Of a DNA stretch of 64,000 nt, positions 44,569 to 55,978 are shown in pieces; positions within the stretch are counted from its first letter, which is position 1, and each line of letters begins with the position of its first letter. The notes beneath the pieces are model-generated. The model saw nothing but the letters and a program-made list of their open reading frames with translations. It was not told the origin of the DNA and did not search any database. The stretch is from Channallabes apus (taxonomy: Eukaryota > Chordata > Actinopteri > Siluriformes > Clariidae): assembly GCA_030522415.1 (NCBI GenBank), contig CM060107.1, positions 51,774,307 through 51,838,306 on the forward strand, in the 5' to 3' direction. The translations under genes and the position numbers were made by a program.

Positions 44569-45142
44569 TGAACTGTATTGTTTATTTTAGATAGCGGTAC
44601 ATCCCGCGAGATCTAAAAATTTGGGCGCAGCCCCCCGTTCCTCTGCCAAGGAATACTGATTATAGTAGTCTGACTCACTGTCTGGTAGGGGAACATGTTC
44701 CATGACCCCATACCCAGCAACTTCTGTCAGGAGATGTGCACCTTCCGGTTTCATGGAAGTGGAGGCCACGCCATTGAAAACACAGAAGGTGAAGTGAGAA
44801 CTGAATCCTGTAGTTCCTCTCTCCAGTGCTTAGTACCCAAGGAGATATACTTGGCAGTAGCTTCCACGCTGCCAGTTTCTCATAAAAGGGCAAAAGTTTC
44901 GGCAGTTTGCTTAAAGGGGGAGGGGGGTGTTAGATGTTCGGCATCCTGAAGCATGGCAGGAAAAACCGAAGAACTAACAGCCTATTGGAGACTGATGTTG
45001 CCCGAAACACCAGTGGTGGCGGAGCAAAACACCGACCTCCTGGGGGTGCCAGGGAGAACACTTATTCATTAAAAAGGAATTCTGGGTGCCTCTCCCTATT
45101 GGGGGGCCACCCCCATTTATTTTATTTTACACACACACACAC

Positions 45143-45175
<33 letters not shown>

Positions 45176-46095
45176 TTTTAAATCAGTCTGACCTCCTGTG
45201 TGCAGTGGAGCACCAAGCTGACCCACTGCCTGAAAAGCTTTTCCCTCTAGGGAAGATAAAAGTCTACATAGCTAGAAAGGAAATATAAGCTTACCAGGGA
45301 GGATGATGTCCCAGGAGAGAGATAGCCTGTGAAGCGTCTCTGCTATCTGGGCGTCATCATACAATCCCGCGTTTCCACATCGACTATATTTAAATAAACA
45401 AACAAGTCGATGGCAGGAAAAACACAGCATGAATACAGCCTACTCCATGAAAGGGTTAACTCATATGAAGAGAGCTAAGAGGGGGTGGGGGGGGGGAGCG
45501 TCATTGAGGCTCCGCCCCCCGGCCACCCGACAGAAGCTGCCGTCTACTGCTTGTTTTTTTTTTTTTTTTTTTTTTTAAGTGCTTAAGGCTATTTTCATCT
45601 CCGGTAAACAAGAGAGGAATCCTCGTGATGACAACGCGGAAGAAAGGAGTTTTCTTACCTCCGTCTGCCGCAGCTCTGTCAGATGCACGAGTTTTAAGCC
45701 AGGAATGCACGGCGGCTCGCAGCTTCTCACGGAATGCGCGGCGCGCGCAGCACTAGTCGAAGCAGTGTAGAGATCGCACTCCGATATGGATTATCACACA
45801 CGGAGGGATTTAAACTCGTCAAATTGGTGAGTTAAACACCTTATTATTTTGCTGGTTTATCACAAGCACGCTTCACAACAAGGCTCTGAAGACAAATGAT
45901 CTGAGGTTGTTGCCGGCTCACCTGTTTTTATAACCTCCACCTACATCTAATCAGATGACGTCACCTGTCGAGGTTATATATAGCCAAAAACTTTGGCGTG
46001 TTTTCACAGCATGCTTCAACGACCGGCAACGCGACAAACTGGTTCCCATAGCGTTTTCACGCAGCATCGAGTGTAGCCTTGAAAGGGAACAATAC

Positions 46096-46949
46096 AGTGG
46101 TGTCAGTTCGGACTAGGCACAGTGCTCATTTAGTAAATGTACAGCTAAACAATATGTTAATTGTGGCCGTTAATGTTAAGTTAATATTATGCCAAGTCGT
46201 CACAAATAAAACACTGCATGGGAAACGGCGTTTGTCGTGTTAGTTGCAGTGCACTATGTAAACAAGATATTGTAAACAAGATAACGTTAACTAGATAAGT
46301 AATAATTTAATCGCTAATATAATATAGCAGATTCATGGAAAATTACATCAGTAATCAGCATTTTTTCCGCAAATAATTTATGAATGAGTCTGGATCAACT
46401 ACATTAAAGAGAATCGCTTTATTTAAAGTGAATAAAATACCCTCCTTACTGGAGTTCAACATTAATTGAGCCGCAGCTACACACCTGACCTGAACTGGGA
46501 AAGCAGGCATTGGGCCAAACCACTGTGAGGAAGCGGAGGGGGAACTCAACTGGTTCTAACTGCATTTTTTGCATTATTTCTACTACTGTGTACCTTGTTT
46601 TTCTGAGAGATTCATATTTTGAGCAGCTTCACTGTCACGGGTCCACTACACACCCATGACTTGCATTCTTGAGGGCGGAGTCCAGACATGTGCAGACATG
46701 ATGTAATCTCTTCACGCTCCCACTAGCCAGGATGATCCATAAGCACAACATTTCCTTCTATAGATACTTTCACAGATTTTTTTTATGGTTTCTGGAATAT
46801 TCTGATGGACAAGATCTGTTGCTAAGAGTGTTGAGAAAGCTTTATTAATTTACTTTATTTTTCTGTTTTCAGGTATATACTGTATTCTCATTTAATCATT
46901 TGTTTGCAGATTTTTATATTAGATTAAAAAAATTTCAATTTATTGTTTT
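46096..46949. other. Unique-looking non-coding spacer
   Basis: No gene or repeat recognised. Confidence 0.4.
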
Positions 46950-46954
46950 AAATG

Positions 46955-47180
46955 TTGACTTTTTGTGAAGCATTTTGTTTTCTGTTTTTAAAAATGAAGA
47001 TAATGATTATGTAATGTGTGTAAGTTGAGCCCAGACTAGTGTATCAGCTCAGGGATTCAGACACAGACTCGAATGTTATATGGTGCAGTTTAGAGTTTTA
47101 TTTTGCCCCAGAAGGAATTGTGTCCAAGAAAGGGTTAATAGAGGAACATTCATGACCTCTGTCCTTGTGCTCCTCCTTTT

Positions 47181-47216
<36 letters not shown>

Positions 47217-47307
47217 ACACAACCAGGAAGTGACGTTTCATTTTTAGAAGAAACGAAACTGACACTCTCTCTCTCTCTCTCTCTAGTTCGGTGTGAGTTT
47301 AGGGAAA
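46955..47307 (+). promoter_or_regulatory. Upstream region / 5' UTR of ftr copy 2
   Basis: Closely matches 56665-56990 upstream of copy 3. Contains (TC)n and (CA)n runs and an IRF-type motif. A (CT)nCTAG just before the start codon could be a splice acceptor for an upstream 5' UTR exon. Confidence 0.5.
47248..47260 (+). promoter_or_regulatory. Candidate IRF element
   Basis: AAGAAACGAAACT contains the IRF core AANNGAAA and resembles half of an ISRE. Conserved at 56925-56937. About 50 bp upstream of the ATG. Confidence 0.4.
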
Positions 47308-48258
47308 ATGGCTGAGGCCAGTATTTCAGTAGATCAGTTTTCAGTGGATCAGTTCATCTGTCCAGTGTGTCTGGATCTCCTGAAGGATCCGGTGTCTCTC
47401 CCCTGTGGTCACAGTTTCTGTAAGGTGTGTATTAATGACTGCTGGGATCAGGAGGATAAGAGTGGAGTTTATAGATGTCCTCAGTGCAGAGACACTTTCA
47501 CTCCAAGGCCTGTTCTACGCAGAAACAACATGCTGGCTGAAGTGGTGGAGAAAATGAAGAAGAAGACTGAAGTCCAAGCTGCTTCTCCTGCTCACTGTTA
47601 CGCTGGACCTGGAGATGTGGAGTGTGATTTCTGCACCGGGAGAAAACACAAAGCCGTCAAGTCCTGTCTGATGTGTCTGGCCTCCTTTTGTGAAACTCAT
47701 CTGAAACCTCACTATGAAGTTCCTGGATTGAAAAAGCACAGTTTAGTGGAAGCTTCTGGAAGTCTAGAAGAGAAGATCTGCTCTGAGCATGATAAAGTGC
47801 TGGAGATCTACTGTCGTACTGACCGACGCTTCATCTGTTATCTGTGTGTGACGGATGAACACAGAAGCCACGACACTGTCTCAGTTAAAGCTTACAGAAC
47901 TGAAAAACAGGTGAGAAACTGTCCTTTTACACTTTAATAAGGTTCTCCATAGAACCCGAGTGAACTTTAACCCTTTATCTGAAGTTAATATTCATACACT
48001 GAACTCATAACCTCATGATGCATAAAGAGTGAAATGTGTTTTATTTGTCCTCAGAGTGAGTTAAAGGAGGAGCAGATGAAATCCCAGCAGAGAATCCAGG
48101 AGAAGCAGAAGAAGGTGGAGGAGCTGAAACAGGCTGTGAACACTATAAAGGTGAGCAGTGAGCAGAGACAGAGCTGCTCCTAGAAACACACACAACATGG
48201 ACAACATGGAGACATTTAGAGTCGCAGTAAGAGAGGGAATGATAGATGAGCTTTAAAT

Positions 48259-48299
<41 letters not shown>

Positions 48300-48541
48300 C
48301 AGCTGAGTGCACAGACAGCAGTGGAGGACAGTGAGAGGATCTTTACTGAGCTGATCAGCTCCATGGAGAAAAAGCGCTCGGAGGTGACGGAGCTGATCAG
48401 AGATCAGGAGAAGACTGAACTGAGTCGAGCTGAACGACTCCTGGAGCAACTGGAGCAGGAGATTGCTGATCTTCAGAGGAGACTCACTGAGCTGGAGCAG
48501 CTTTCACACACACACGATCACATCCAGTTCCTCCAGGTAAC

Positions 48542-48579
<38 letters not shown>

Positions 48580-48993
48580 GTCTGTATAGTCACATGTATA
48601 TTTCTCCTCCTTTCTCCTTCTCCATGATGTTTTTCTTTCTCTCTGTAGAGTCTCCAGTCTCTCAGTGTCTCTTCTGGACGTGAGGACTCACCCAGCATCA
48701 CTGTCAATCAACATCTCTCATTTGATGGAGTGAGGAAATCTCTCTCTGATCTGAAAAAGAGACTCGAGGAATTCTGCCAGGAGGAGTTCATCAAAATCCC
48801 TCGACATGGTGAGAGAAATTGTCCTGCTCTGAAATCTTTACTTTCACAAACTGTAGGACTTTAAACTGTTTCTGTCTTTTACAGCAGCTGATTTTTCCGT
48901 CTCCATTTTGTTTCTGTGTCTCCACAGCTGCAGCAGTTCAGATGATTTTACCCTCAGAACCAAAGAGCAGAGAAGATTTTCTACACTGTACGT

Positions 48994-49056
<63 letters not shown>

Positions 49057-49641
49057 ATCCTGTGATTAATATCTAACATGTTGACATTTTTCATGTGTTT
49101 AGATTTCTGTGATCTGACTCTGGATCCCAACACAGTAAATTATAACCTCATTCTGTCTGAGAAGAACAGAGCGGTGACGTGCAGTGAGAGAAAGCAGACG
49201 TACTCTGATCATCCAGAGAGATTTGACTCCTACAGTCAGGTGTTGAGTAAGGAGAGTGTGTGTGGACGCTGTTACTGGGAGGTGGAGTGGAGCAGTGAGG
49301 GATGGATGTCAATATCAGTCTCATATAAAGACATCAGCAGGAAAGGAGGGGGTGATGAGTGTGTGTTTGGACGCAACAATCAGTCCTGGAGTCTTCGGTG
49401 TTCTTCTTCTTCTTCTTCTCTCTATTTCTATCACAACAACATTAAGACTGATCTCAGAGCTCCATCATCCTCCAGAATAGGAGTGTATGTGGATCACAGT
49501 GCAGGAACTCTGTCCTTCTACAGCGTCTCTGACACGATGAAGCTCCTCCACAGAGTCCACACCACATTCACTCAGCCTCTGTACGCTGGATTCTGGCTCA
49601 GCTCTTCTGGATCAACTGTGAGATTTTGTGATCCAGAATAA
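47308..49641 (+). CDS. ftr: finTRIM (ftr) copy 2, complete (563 aa)
   Basis: Exons 47308-47910, 48055-48150, 48303-48536, 48649-48808, 48928-48987, 49103-49641; all junctions GT/AG and phases agree, total 1692 nt with stop. I start at the ATG at 47308 (MAEASISVDQ), the conserved finTRIM start; the open frame upstream has no other ATG. RING (C3HC4: CPVC, CGHSFC, CPQC) at residues about 18-62, B-box 1 about 108-140, B-box 2 about 152-187, coiled coil about 190-340, PRY-SPRY about 385-563. The N-terminus has a small repeat (SVDQFSVDQF) absent from copy 3. SPRY residues such as GWMS, DECVFGR and LSSSG differ from the other copies. Predicted RING E3 ligase with SPRY target recognition; no defect seen. 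Confidence 0.96.
48262..48297. repeat. (TG)n microsatellite in ftr copy 2 intron 2
   Basis: Corresponding tracts at 854-905 (copy 1) and 57939-58010 (copy 3) differ in length. Introns 3 and 5 carry (CA)n tracts in all copies (for example 1599-1647, 48997-49054, 58728-58785). Confidence 0.95.
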
Positions 49642-50127
49642 AATGCTCCTGGTTTCTTCTTTTCATATGAAACTTACTGAAATAAAGGTTTAATATGAAA
49701 TGTTCACTAATACTGTTCTCTTCTGTCCTCTGTCTTGTTGGACATTTGGATGTTGTAATTGTGACTATTATAAAATAAAACAACATGTGTGTAAGCAGAG
49801 TGTGTGTCCACAGTAGCAGTGGATGTGTGTGTGCAGTTTGCTGCAGTGGTTTGGACATTTACACATTTCTGTTTATTGTGGGATTTTTGGAATTGGCATG
49901 AGTGTTCTGAAGATTCTCAGTGCGTTCAGGATGGATTATAAAATGTTACAGATCCCTAACTAGTGCACTACATGCTGTTATAACACACATAATCACCAGA
50001 GGAGGCTGTAAAAAAGTGTAAAATATCACTGCTGAGGGAGAAACACTGAGTTTACACAGGGTCTTCACTGTAATCTTCACATCATATATTAGCTTTATAT
50101 TTTACAGTTAGCACAACAGAACATTTA
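49642..50127. other. ftr copy 2 3' flank
   Basis: Matches the flanks of copies 1 and 3 until AACATTTAA (50127), where an insertion begins. Poly(A) signal at 49681-49686. Confidence 0.6.
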
Positions 50128-51055
50128 AAACTTCATGGTAAAGGGTTTAAACAATGTTTTCCATGCATGTTCAATTAACCATAATTAATTAATTAACATG
50201 CACCTGTGGAATGGTCGTTAAGACCTTAATAGCTTACAGAAAGTAGGCATTTAAGGTCACAGTTGTAAAAACGCAGGACACTAAAGCGACTGGTCTACCG
50301 ACTGTGAAAAACCCCCAAAGAAAGATACCCAGGGTCGCTGGTCATCTGCGTGAACGTGCATTAGGCATGCTGCAGGGGGGCATGAGGACTGCTGATGTGG
50401 CTATAGGGCAATAAATCAAACTTAATCAGTGTAAAGTTAGTATGATTTGGAAAGTGCTTTAACTCCACCTGTCACAGTTTCATCCTAGTGGAACAATCTG
50501 ACTACATGTGCAGCGCCATGGAAAAGTATTTGCCCCTTCCTGATTTTGTTCTTTGCATATTTGTCACACTTGTATGGGTGGAATTTCACCTAAACACTTT
50601 ATGAGGAAAAGACAAATTGGCCTTTTTGTTTGTGAGATATCATGAATCTTTGGTGATGTGGTGGAACGGGGGCTTCGTGCCCTGGATGTGCATCCCACAA
50701 ATCTCCATCAACTGCAAGACGCTATTCTATCAATATGGGCCAACATTTCTACAGAATGCTTTCAGCACCTTGTTGAATCAATGCCACGTAGAATTAAGGC
50801 AGTTCTGAAAGCGAAAGGGGGTCAAACACCGTATTAGTGTGGGGTTCCTAATAATCCTTTAGGTGACTGTACTGTATGTTCAGTGATACTTCAAGTAATA
50901 TGTTTAAATATCATTGATTTCTGCATTGTGTTATAGTTTGATACCAGTAACTGGTGTTAAAAATTTATCTTGACATTAATGAGTCAATGTATTATGATGT
51001 GAGCTGCTCTGGGCCAGGACGTCCAGGGCCACTTTTTGGTCCCAGTCCACCCCTG
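50128..51055. mobile_element. Insertion in ftr copy 2 flank, DNA-transposon debris
   Basis: About 930 bp present only in copy 2; ftr-flank homology resumes at 51056 (ATATACTGTCCTAATACTTT). It contains GGAAAAGTATTTGCCCCTTC, a typical end motif of fish Tc1-like elements, and stretches resembling broken transposase frames (CCCAAAGAAAGATACCCAGG; GTCAAACACCGTATTAGTGT). Several pieces may be mixed. Confidence 0.5.
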
Positions 51056-51091
51056 GCATATACTGTCCTAATACTTTTGGCCACCACTGTG

Positions 51092-51125
<34 letters not shown>

Positions 51126-51295
51126 ATGTGTGTGTGAGAGACAAACATCAGTTTTGGTCTCTTTAAACTTTGACTAAATTCTTTATATCACAGTAAAATG
51201 ACTAGAATATCTGACGTATATAATTAGAGTAACACACTGCAGGTGCACTATTATTATTATTATTATTATTATAATTTATAGTATTATTATTATTA

Positions 51296-51427
51296 TTCAT
51301 TCATTCATTCATTCATCTTCTACACCGCTTTATCCTGTATTTAGGGTCACGGGGACCTGGAGCCTATCCCAGGAGACTCAGGGCACGAGGCAGGGTACAC
51401 CCTGGACTGCGTGCCAATCCATCGCAG

Positions 51428-51472
<45 letters not shown>

Positions 51473-51690
51473 ATTCACACACTATAGTCAATTTAGGAAC
51501 GCCAATTAGCCTAATCTGCATATCTTTGGACTGTGGGAGGAAACCGGAGTACCCGGAGGAAACCCACCAAGCACGGGGAGAACATGCAAACTCCATGCAC
51601 ACAGAGACGGGAATCGATCCTGGCCGGGAATCGAACCCGGACCCTGGAGGTGCAAGGCGACAGTGCTAACCACTACACCACCGCGCCGCC
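51296..51690 (-). mobile_element. tRNA-SINE, full length
   Basis: (ATTC)n tail at 51296, TTCTACACCGCTTTATCC, body with (CA)n, and a head ending CACCACCGCGCCGCC at 51690. The B box is duplicated (GGAATCGATCC / GGGAATCGAACCC). It sits in ATT-repeat DNA, so the target duplication cannot be told. Confidence 0.88.
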
Positions 51691-52179
51691 ACTATTATTT
51701 TTATTATTATTATTATTTTTTTTTTTTTTTAAAGGGACATCAGCTGACACTCCAGTCACTAATGAAATCCTTGCTTGTCTAAGCACGCTAACCACGGTGA
51801 GATTTTTTCCTTCCCAGTTACAGTGACTACCAAATCTTCAACTGTCAAAACATGTCTGTCTATGCAAACCCAAAACACATTAATCTCATGGAAAGAAAGG
51901 GACGTTATCCATTGGCAAGCTGTCAAACCCGTTGCTACTGTAGCTGTCAAACTATCTGTCAAACTTGTTGCCTCCAAACCAACATATGTTCTCCACCACA
52001 GGACACTCCGGCACCTCAGAACATATCAGCTCCTCCTGACTAAGAACTGGGGGCTCAGCATGTACACAAGTATTCACTACTACAGGACATCTCTTCCTGT
52101 GTAGCTTGTGTTGGAGCCATAATTCCTGCTTGTTGGTAAACTCACGCTTCTACCCACATCCTAAAGACCTTGTCCACAT
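51691..52179. other. Non-coding, probably gypsy-derived
   Basis: No intact frame. It precedes integrase-like text and is likely part of the same decayed element. Confidence 0.35.
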
Positions 52180-52443
52180 ATACTGTAGCAAATGACATCA
52201 TCGACTTCCCTCCCTCACAGAATAACACCTCCATAATGGTCATCATCTATACATCTTGTTCCCCTGCAAAATATCCAGACCACTTTTACAGCATGTTTTA
52301 GATACGACACCATTCCAGAGAATATTGTCAAAATAATTTAGTGTTTCAGGGAGTTTGACACCCAGCTACCAACCTGAAGCCAAAGGTCAAGTAGAACTGG
52401 CAAATCAAAAGGTAGCCTGGCTTCATAGAACAAACTGCATATA
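52180..52443 (+). pseudogene. Gypsy integrase remnant
   Basis: Plus strand in shifting frames: DIIDFPPSQNNTSIMVII, then RYDTIPENIV, then SLTPSYQPEAKGQVELANQK, matching the order of gypsy integrase core blocks (DFV-x-x-LPPS, F-R-x-x-G-I-P-x-D-I-V, G-Y-H-P-Q-x-x-G-Q-x-E-R). Catalytic acidic residues are not all preserved. Confidence 0.65.
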
Positions 52444-52451
52444 AACATCAA

Positions 52452-52796
52452 TTAACCCTCATGTTGTGTTCGTTTGTGGTCACACTTACTTTTGACCGGA
52501 CATTTTATTTCATTATAAATTCACAATAATACATATATTATCACCTAATGTTGAACTAGATAATTTTTTTTTATCAACTTCAGCTCTTTTAAACATTACA
52601 AATTTTGAACTTGTATTTGCTGTGTGTGTCCTGCAGGCCTTATTTACCTGAGCTCATGCCACCTATTTATTAATTTTTTTATATATGAAAACAAAAGCCC
52701 AAATATACACAAGGAAAACTATATTACAAATATAATGCTTGATAATGCTTGACCCCTACACTGTATGAACATGTTTACAATTTTAAAGAAGCCCTA
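52452..52796. mobile_element. piggyBac terminal fragment
   Basis: TTAACCCTCATGTTGTGTTC onward parallels 19085-19600, including ATAATACATATATTATCA and the AATATAATGCTTGACC part, with internal deletions. No transposase text. Confidence 0.65.
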
Positions 52797-52817
52797 ATTA
52801 AAAAAAAAAAAAAAAAA

Positions 52818-52863
52818 CTTGAAGAAGTCTGCCAGGAGGAATTCATAAAAATTCCTGAACATG
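52818..52863 (+). pseudogene. Relic of ftr exon 4 (3' end)
   Basis: Reads LEEVCQEEFIKIPEH followed by a donor GTAAGA, matching the end of ftr exon 4 (LEEFCQEEFIKIPRH, donor GTGAGA) with several substitutions. An A-run precedes it. No other ftr exon is recognisable nearby. Confidence 0.7.
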
Positions 52864-53070
52864 GTAAGAGTAACCGATTCAATACGATAATGTGAAAGAC
52901 TGTGAAAACAATGAAATTGATACATGATAAATCAAATTGAACTAATTAAACAAATATCACACGTGATTTTATAGAGTGCATATTTTGTCAATCATCATAT
53001 TAAGTTTCTGAGGAACAGCTCACTCTGTAAGGAATATAGTTCATATTACCTGAAGGAAATAAATATGATC

Positions 53071-53104
53071 GTGTGTGTGTGTGTGTGTGTGTGTGAGTGA
53101 GTGT

Positions 53105-53180
<76 letters not shown>
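53071..53180. repeat. (GT)n microsatellite
   Basis: Over 50 GT units with GTGAGTGA and GTAT interruptions. It lies at the GT-rich part of a plus-oriented SINE fragment (53181-53225, CCTGCGATGGATTGGCACCC). Confidence 0.95.
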
Positions 53181-53182
<2 letters not shown>

Positions 53183-53225
53183 TGCGATGGATTGGCACCC
53201 TGTCAGCGTGTACCAGGGTGTATGG

Positions 53226-53722
53226 ACTCGGCCTTGTACGTCGATCTTGTATATTGAGAGATCGAACACTGAATGGACTTGGGACGGTTGGTAGAAACTG
53301 CACTGTGAAGGGGCAGCAGATGGCAGAAACAAGTGACGACTAAGGAAATGGAACAAGGAGGTGGGAACAAAACGTAAAAATACAAAAAAGTGGACAGAAT
53401 TCAACATCAAACTCACTCAAGAGCTTCATCATTTGGTGAGTTAAACTAAATGTATTAAAATAAAGTCATAACTTCCCTGACTGGAGATATCAAATATGTA
53501 AATGTTTTAAGAAATTGGAGAAACAGTACACAGGAAGGAAAAACTTAAAAGATAAACGAAATTAGGGGGAAAAAATATTTAAGCTTTTATTTGTTTATTT
53601 TGTTTGTTAAATCAGTTTTCCACACAGCAGATGTCGCCAGCAGGTGGCGGTAAGACACCTACAACCGGGCTGACAATCGCTAAAAACATTAAAAGAAGAC
53701 GACCTTTGACCTAAACCCTCAG
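53226..53722. other. Non-coding
   Basis: Contains CAGCAGGTGGCGGTAAG-type repeat text (53638-53656). No gene. Confidence 0.4.
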
Positions 53723-54133
53723 GCTGCGTTCCAATCCGAAGTGTATTTAATAGGGTGCTCCCTACTCCATGTACAGGGAGAGTCAGTTAAGGGAACTTCC
53801 CTCATCAAAACTCCACCGTTTGGAACACACTGCGAAGTCACCAGCGCAGACGTCACTTCCTCTGTGCGTTACCATGGTAACATAAGCAACCCGGATACCT
53901 GTTGACATTAAATATTTAATATTTATCGAAACAAAACCTTCTGCCAATATAAAACATATTATTGAAACGTGTAGAACTTGTAAATTATTGATTAATAATA
54001 ATCGATTAATGATGTACGGGGATTATTTTTATTTATTTATTCTTTACAGATTGCTAGTTTATGTAATACTAAGGGTTAGGGTTAGTGTAGTGTAGTGTAC
54101 TTCTCAGGGTACTTCAGGCCGACTGGAACGCGC
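53723..54133. mobile_element. Probable MITE, about 410 bp
   Basis: Left GGCTGCGTTCCAATCCGAAG and the inverted right GGCGCGTTCCAGTCGGCC form imperfect terminal repeats. The interior is non-coding. Class uncertain (Harbinger- or Kolobok-like). Confidence 0.45.
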
Positions 54134-54767
54134 CTTCATGTGTCTCAGGGAACCGACACATGTCTCGGAGCGAGGCTTCATTTCGACACGTGGTGTTCAT
54201 CTCCAACAGCATCTTCTTCTGCTTGTTGTTCCTGTCAGTATGAGCACCAGCCTCGACCAGACCGATGATGATGATGATGATGATGAAGATGATGGTGGTT
54301 TGTGTGGTGGATGTTCCTCTGCGTTGTGTTGGTTTTTGTGATGTTAATAAAGGTCACAGGGGATCTCATTTCAGCTCTTCTCTCTCCTCTAAACTTCATG
54401 ATTGATTAGGGAAGAAGAAGCGCTTACGTCACTCAAAAAGCGGAAGGAGACGCAAACAGTTAGCTGTGTATTAATTTGAGGTAGCGTTCTGGTGCGGGTT
54501 ACAAAATGAAAAGGAGCGATAAAAAGAGATGAAGAAACCAGCGAGAGAAAACGACAGAAATTGTCAGTAAAGGCTTATATGTTATGCCTGAGCTGTAGAT
54601 TTTGAAGCTTTTAGTTCTGAAAGTTTAGTTGCACACAGTATAATTATTTATTTCCATATATTATTTATTACCATACAATACCAAGATCCTGAATTTAATA
54701 ACGAACGGTGTTAACTTACAGATCTACATAGCTGAACTTCCAGAGAAGCCAACTGTTAAAATTATCC
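54134..54767. other. Non-coding with (GAT)n at 54264-54296
   Basis: No gene supported. The short open frame over the GAT repeat (poly-Asp) is probably chance. Confidence 0.4.
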
Positions 54768-55758
54768 CTACAGTATATCCCCACTACAACTACAACTCCC
54801 ACTACTCAAGCTTACTTCATCTAAATCAGTAAATATTTCACTAATAAGATTTTTGATACTAATATTAAAGTCATTCTCATTTAACAAAGAGTTGTTCATT
54901 TTCCAGTATCCTCTTAGTTGTGGAATTATTAGAACGATCACCAGATCATTTAGTTTAATCGATATCTGTTTATGATCAGAGAGGGGGGCAAACGAGTATG
55001 AGATATGTTTAACAAAGTGTAAAGCTGATTGAGATATTAGGAACAAATCAATTCTTGATCTAAGAGTTTGGTTGCTATTTGACCAGCTAAATTCTCTTAA
55101 ATCAGGATGAAAAAACGCCAAGGATCCACCAAGCATGAATCAGAGCATAAGGACAAAATCAACTTGTGCGACAGTGAATCCTGGGTCGTCCTAGAAGGAA
55201 ATCTATCCAGATTGACATCTAAGCATTCGTTAAAATCGCCACACAGAATAATATAAAATTCACTATATTTGTTATGTAACCTTTTAACGTTTGTGGAGAT
55301 GTGAGCAAATAAATCCCTATTGCAAGAGTGAGAGTTATATCCATACACATGACATAAAATAAGAAAACCATTTTCTTGTTTGATGATAATAATCAATAAT
55401 CTACCTTCGTCTGATTTGATCATCTCCAGTACTTCCTCTTTAAATTTATGTAAGAGAATAAGATAAGATGAACCTTTATTAGTCCCACAAGTGGGAAATT
55501 TGTTGTCACCCCAATAGCCACCCCAGCTGAATGGTTACTCCCATGACAATAATATATCGAATTACCACATTGATTTTTCCACATTTTAGTGTCTGAATCA
55601 CTCGAATGTGTCTCCTGAACCAGTATAATGTCAGCATCACTTCTTTTGAAAACTAGAAATAAGGCTTTTCTTTTCACACTGTCACGTATACCTCTCACAT
55701 TTAAAGACAAGACAGACAGGGAACCTAAAGAACAAACCATAACAACAGTAGTAAACAA
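54768..55758 (-). pseudogene. LINE (L1/Tx1-type) endonuclease remnant
   Basis: Minus strand, three frames in order: LSLNVRGIRDSVKRKALF and ADIILVQETHS (start of an APE-type endonuclease, catalytic E), VYGYNSHSCNR and CGDFNECLD (D and N), then SRIDLFLIS and SDHKQISI (SDH end). The domain is complete in outline but frame-broken, and the RT is missing beyond 54768. About 65 bp of foreign sequence (55452-55517) interrupt the frame. Confidence 0.8.
55452..55517. repeat. Short repeat inserted in LINE endonuclease
   Basis: GATGAACCTTTATTAGTCCC followed by ACAAGTGGGAAATTTGTTGT is a motif widely seen in fish repeats. It splits AGVAIG from LHKFKEEVLEM in the endonuclease reading. Confidence 0.55.
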
Positions 55759-55978
55759 ATAAGAACTAAAAGCTTAGAAATGTAAGAAAACACACCTACT
55801 GAAGGAGGTGGAAACAACCAAAAGAATTATGACATTATGTAAGATAATAAAAATTAAAGGGCTCCTCATGTTCAGAACTCTATGTGAAAAATAACTGTAT
55901 GATTATAAGGGTGCTAAGGACAACAAACTTGACTACACCGTCAAATTATTAAATTATTATTCTTTTTTCATATACATA

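Larger units (their letters stand above)
41495..46095 (-). mobile_element. DIRS-like retrotransposon, decayed, with inverted repeats
   Basis: A 4.6 kb element. Left sequence 41581-41710 (GTTGCCGGTCGTTGAAGCAT..., TTTTTGGCTATATATAACCT, GACGTCATCTGATTAGAT) recurs inverted at 45902-46031. GTTCCCTTTCAAGGCTACA at 41814-41832 recurs inverted at 46072-46090. The internal minus strand holds RT and RNase H remnants in the DIRS order. Inverted terminal repeats plus internal complementary regions are hallmarks of DIRS elements, which use a tyrosine recombinase; I could not find the recombinase frame. All frames are broken. Confidence 0.7.

Noticed and set aside
54138..54341. Small gene with a poly-Asp stretch
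   Set aside because: Built on a (GAT)n repeat with no supporting features.
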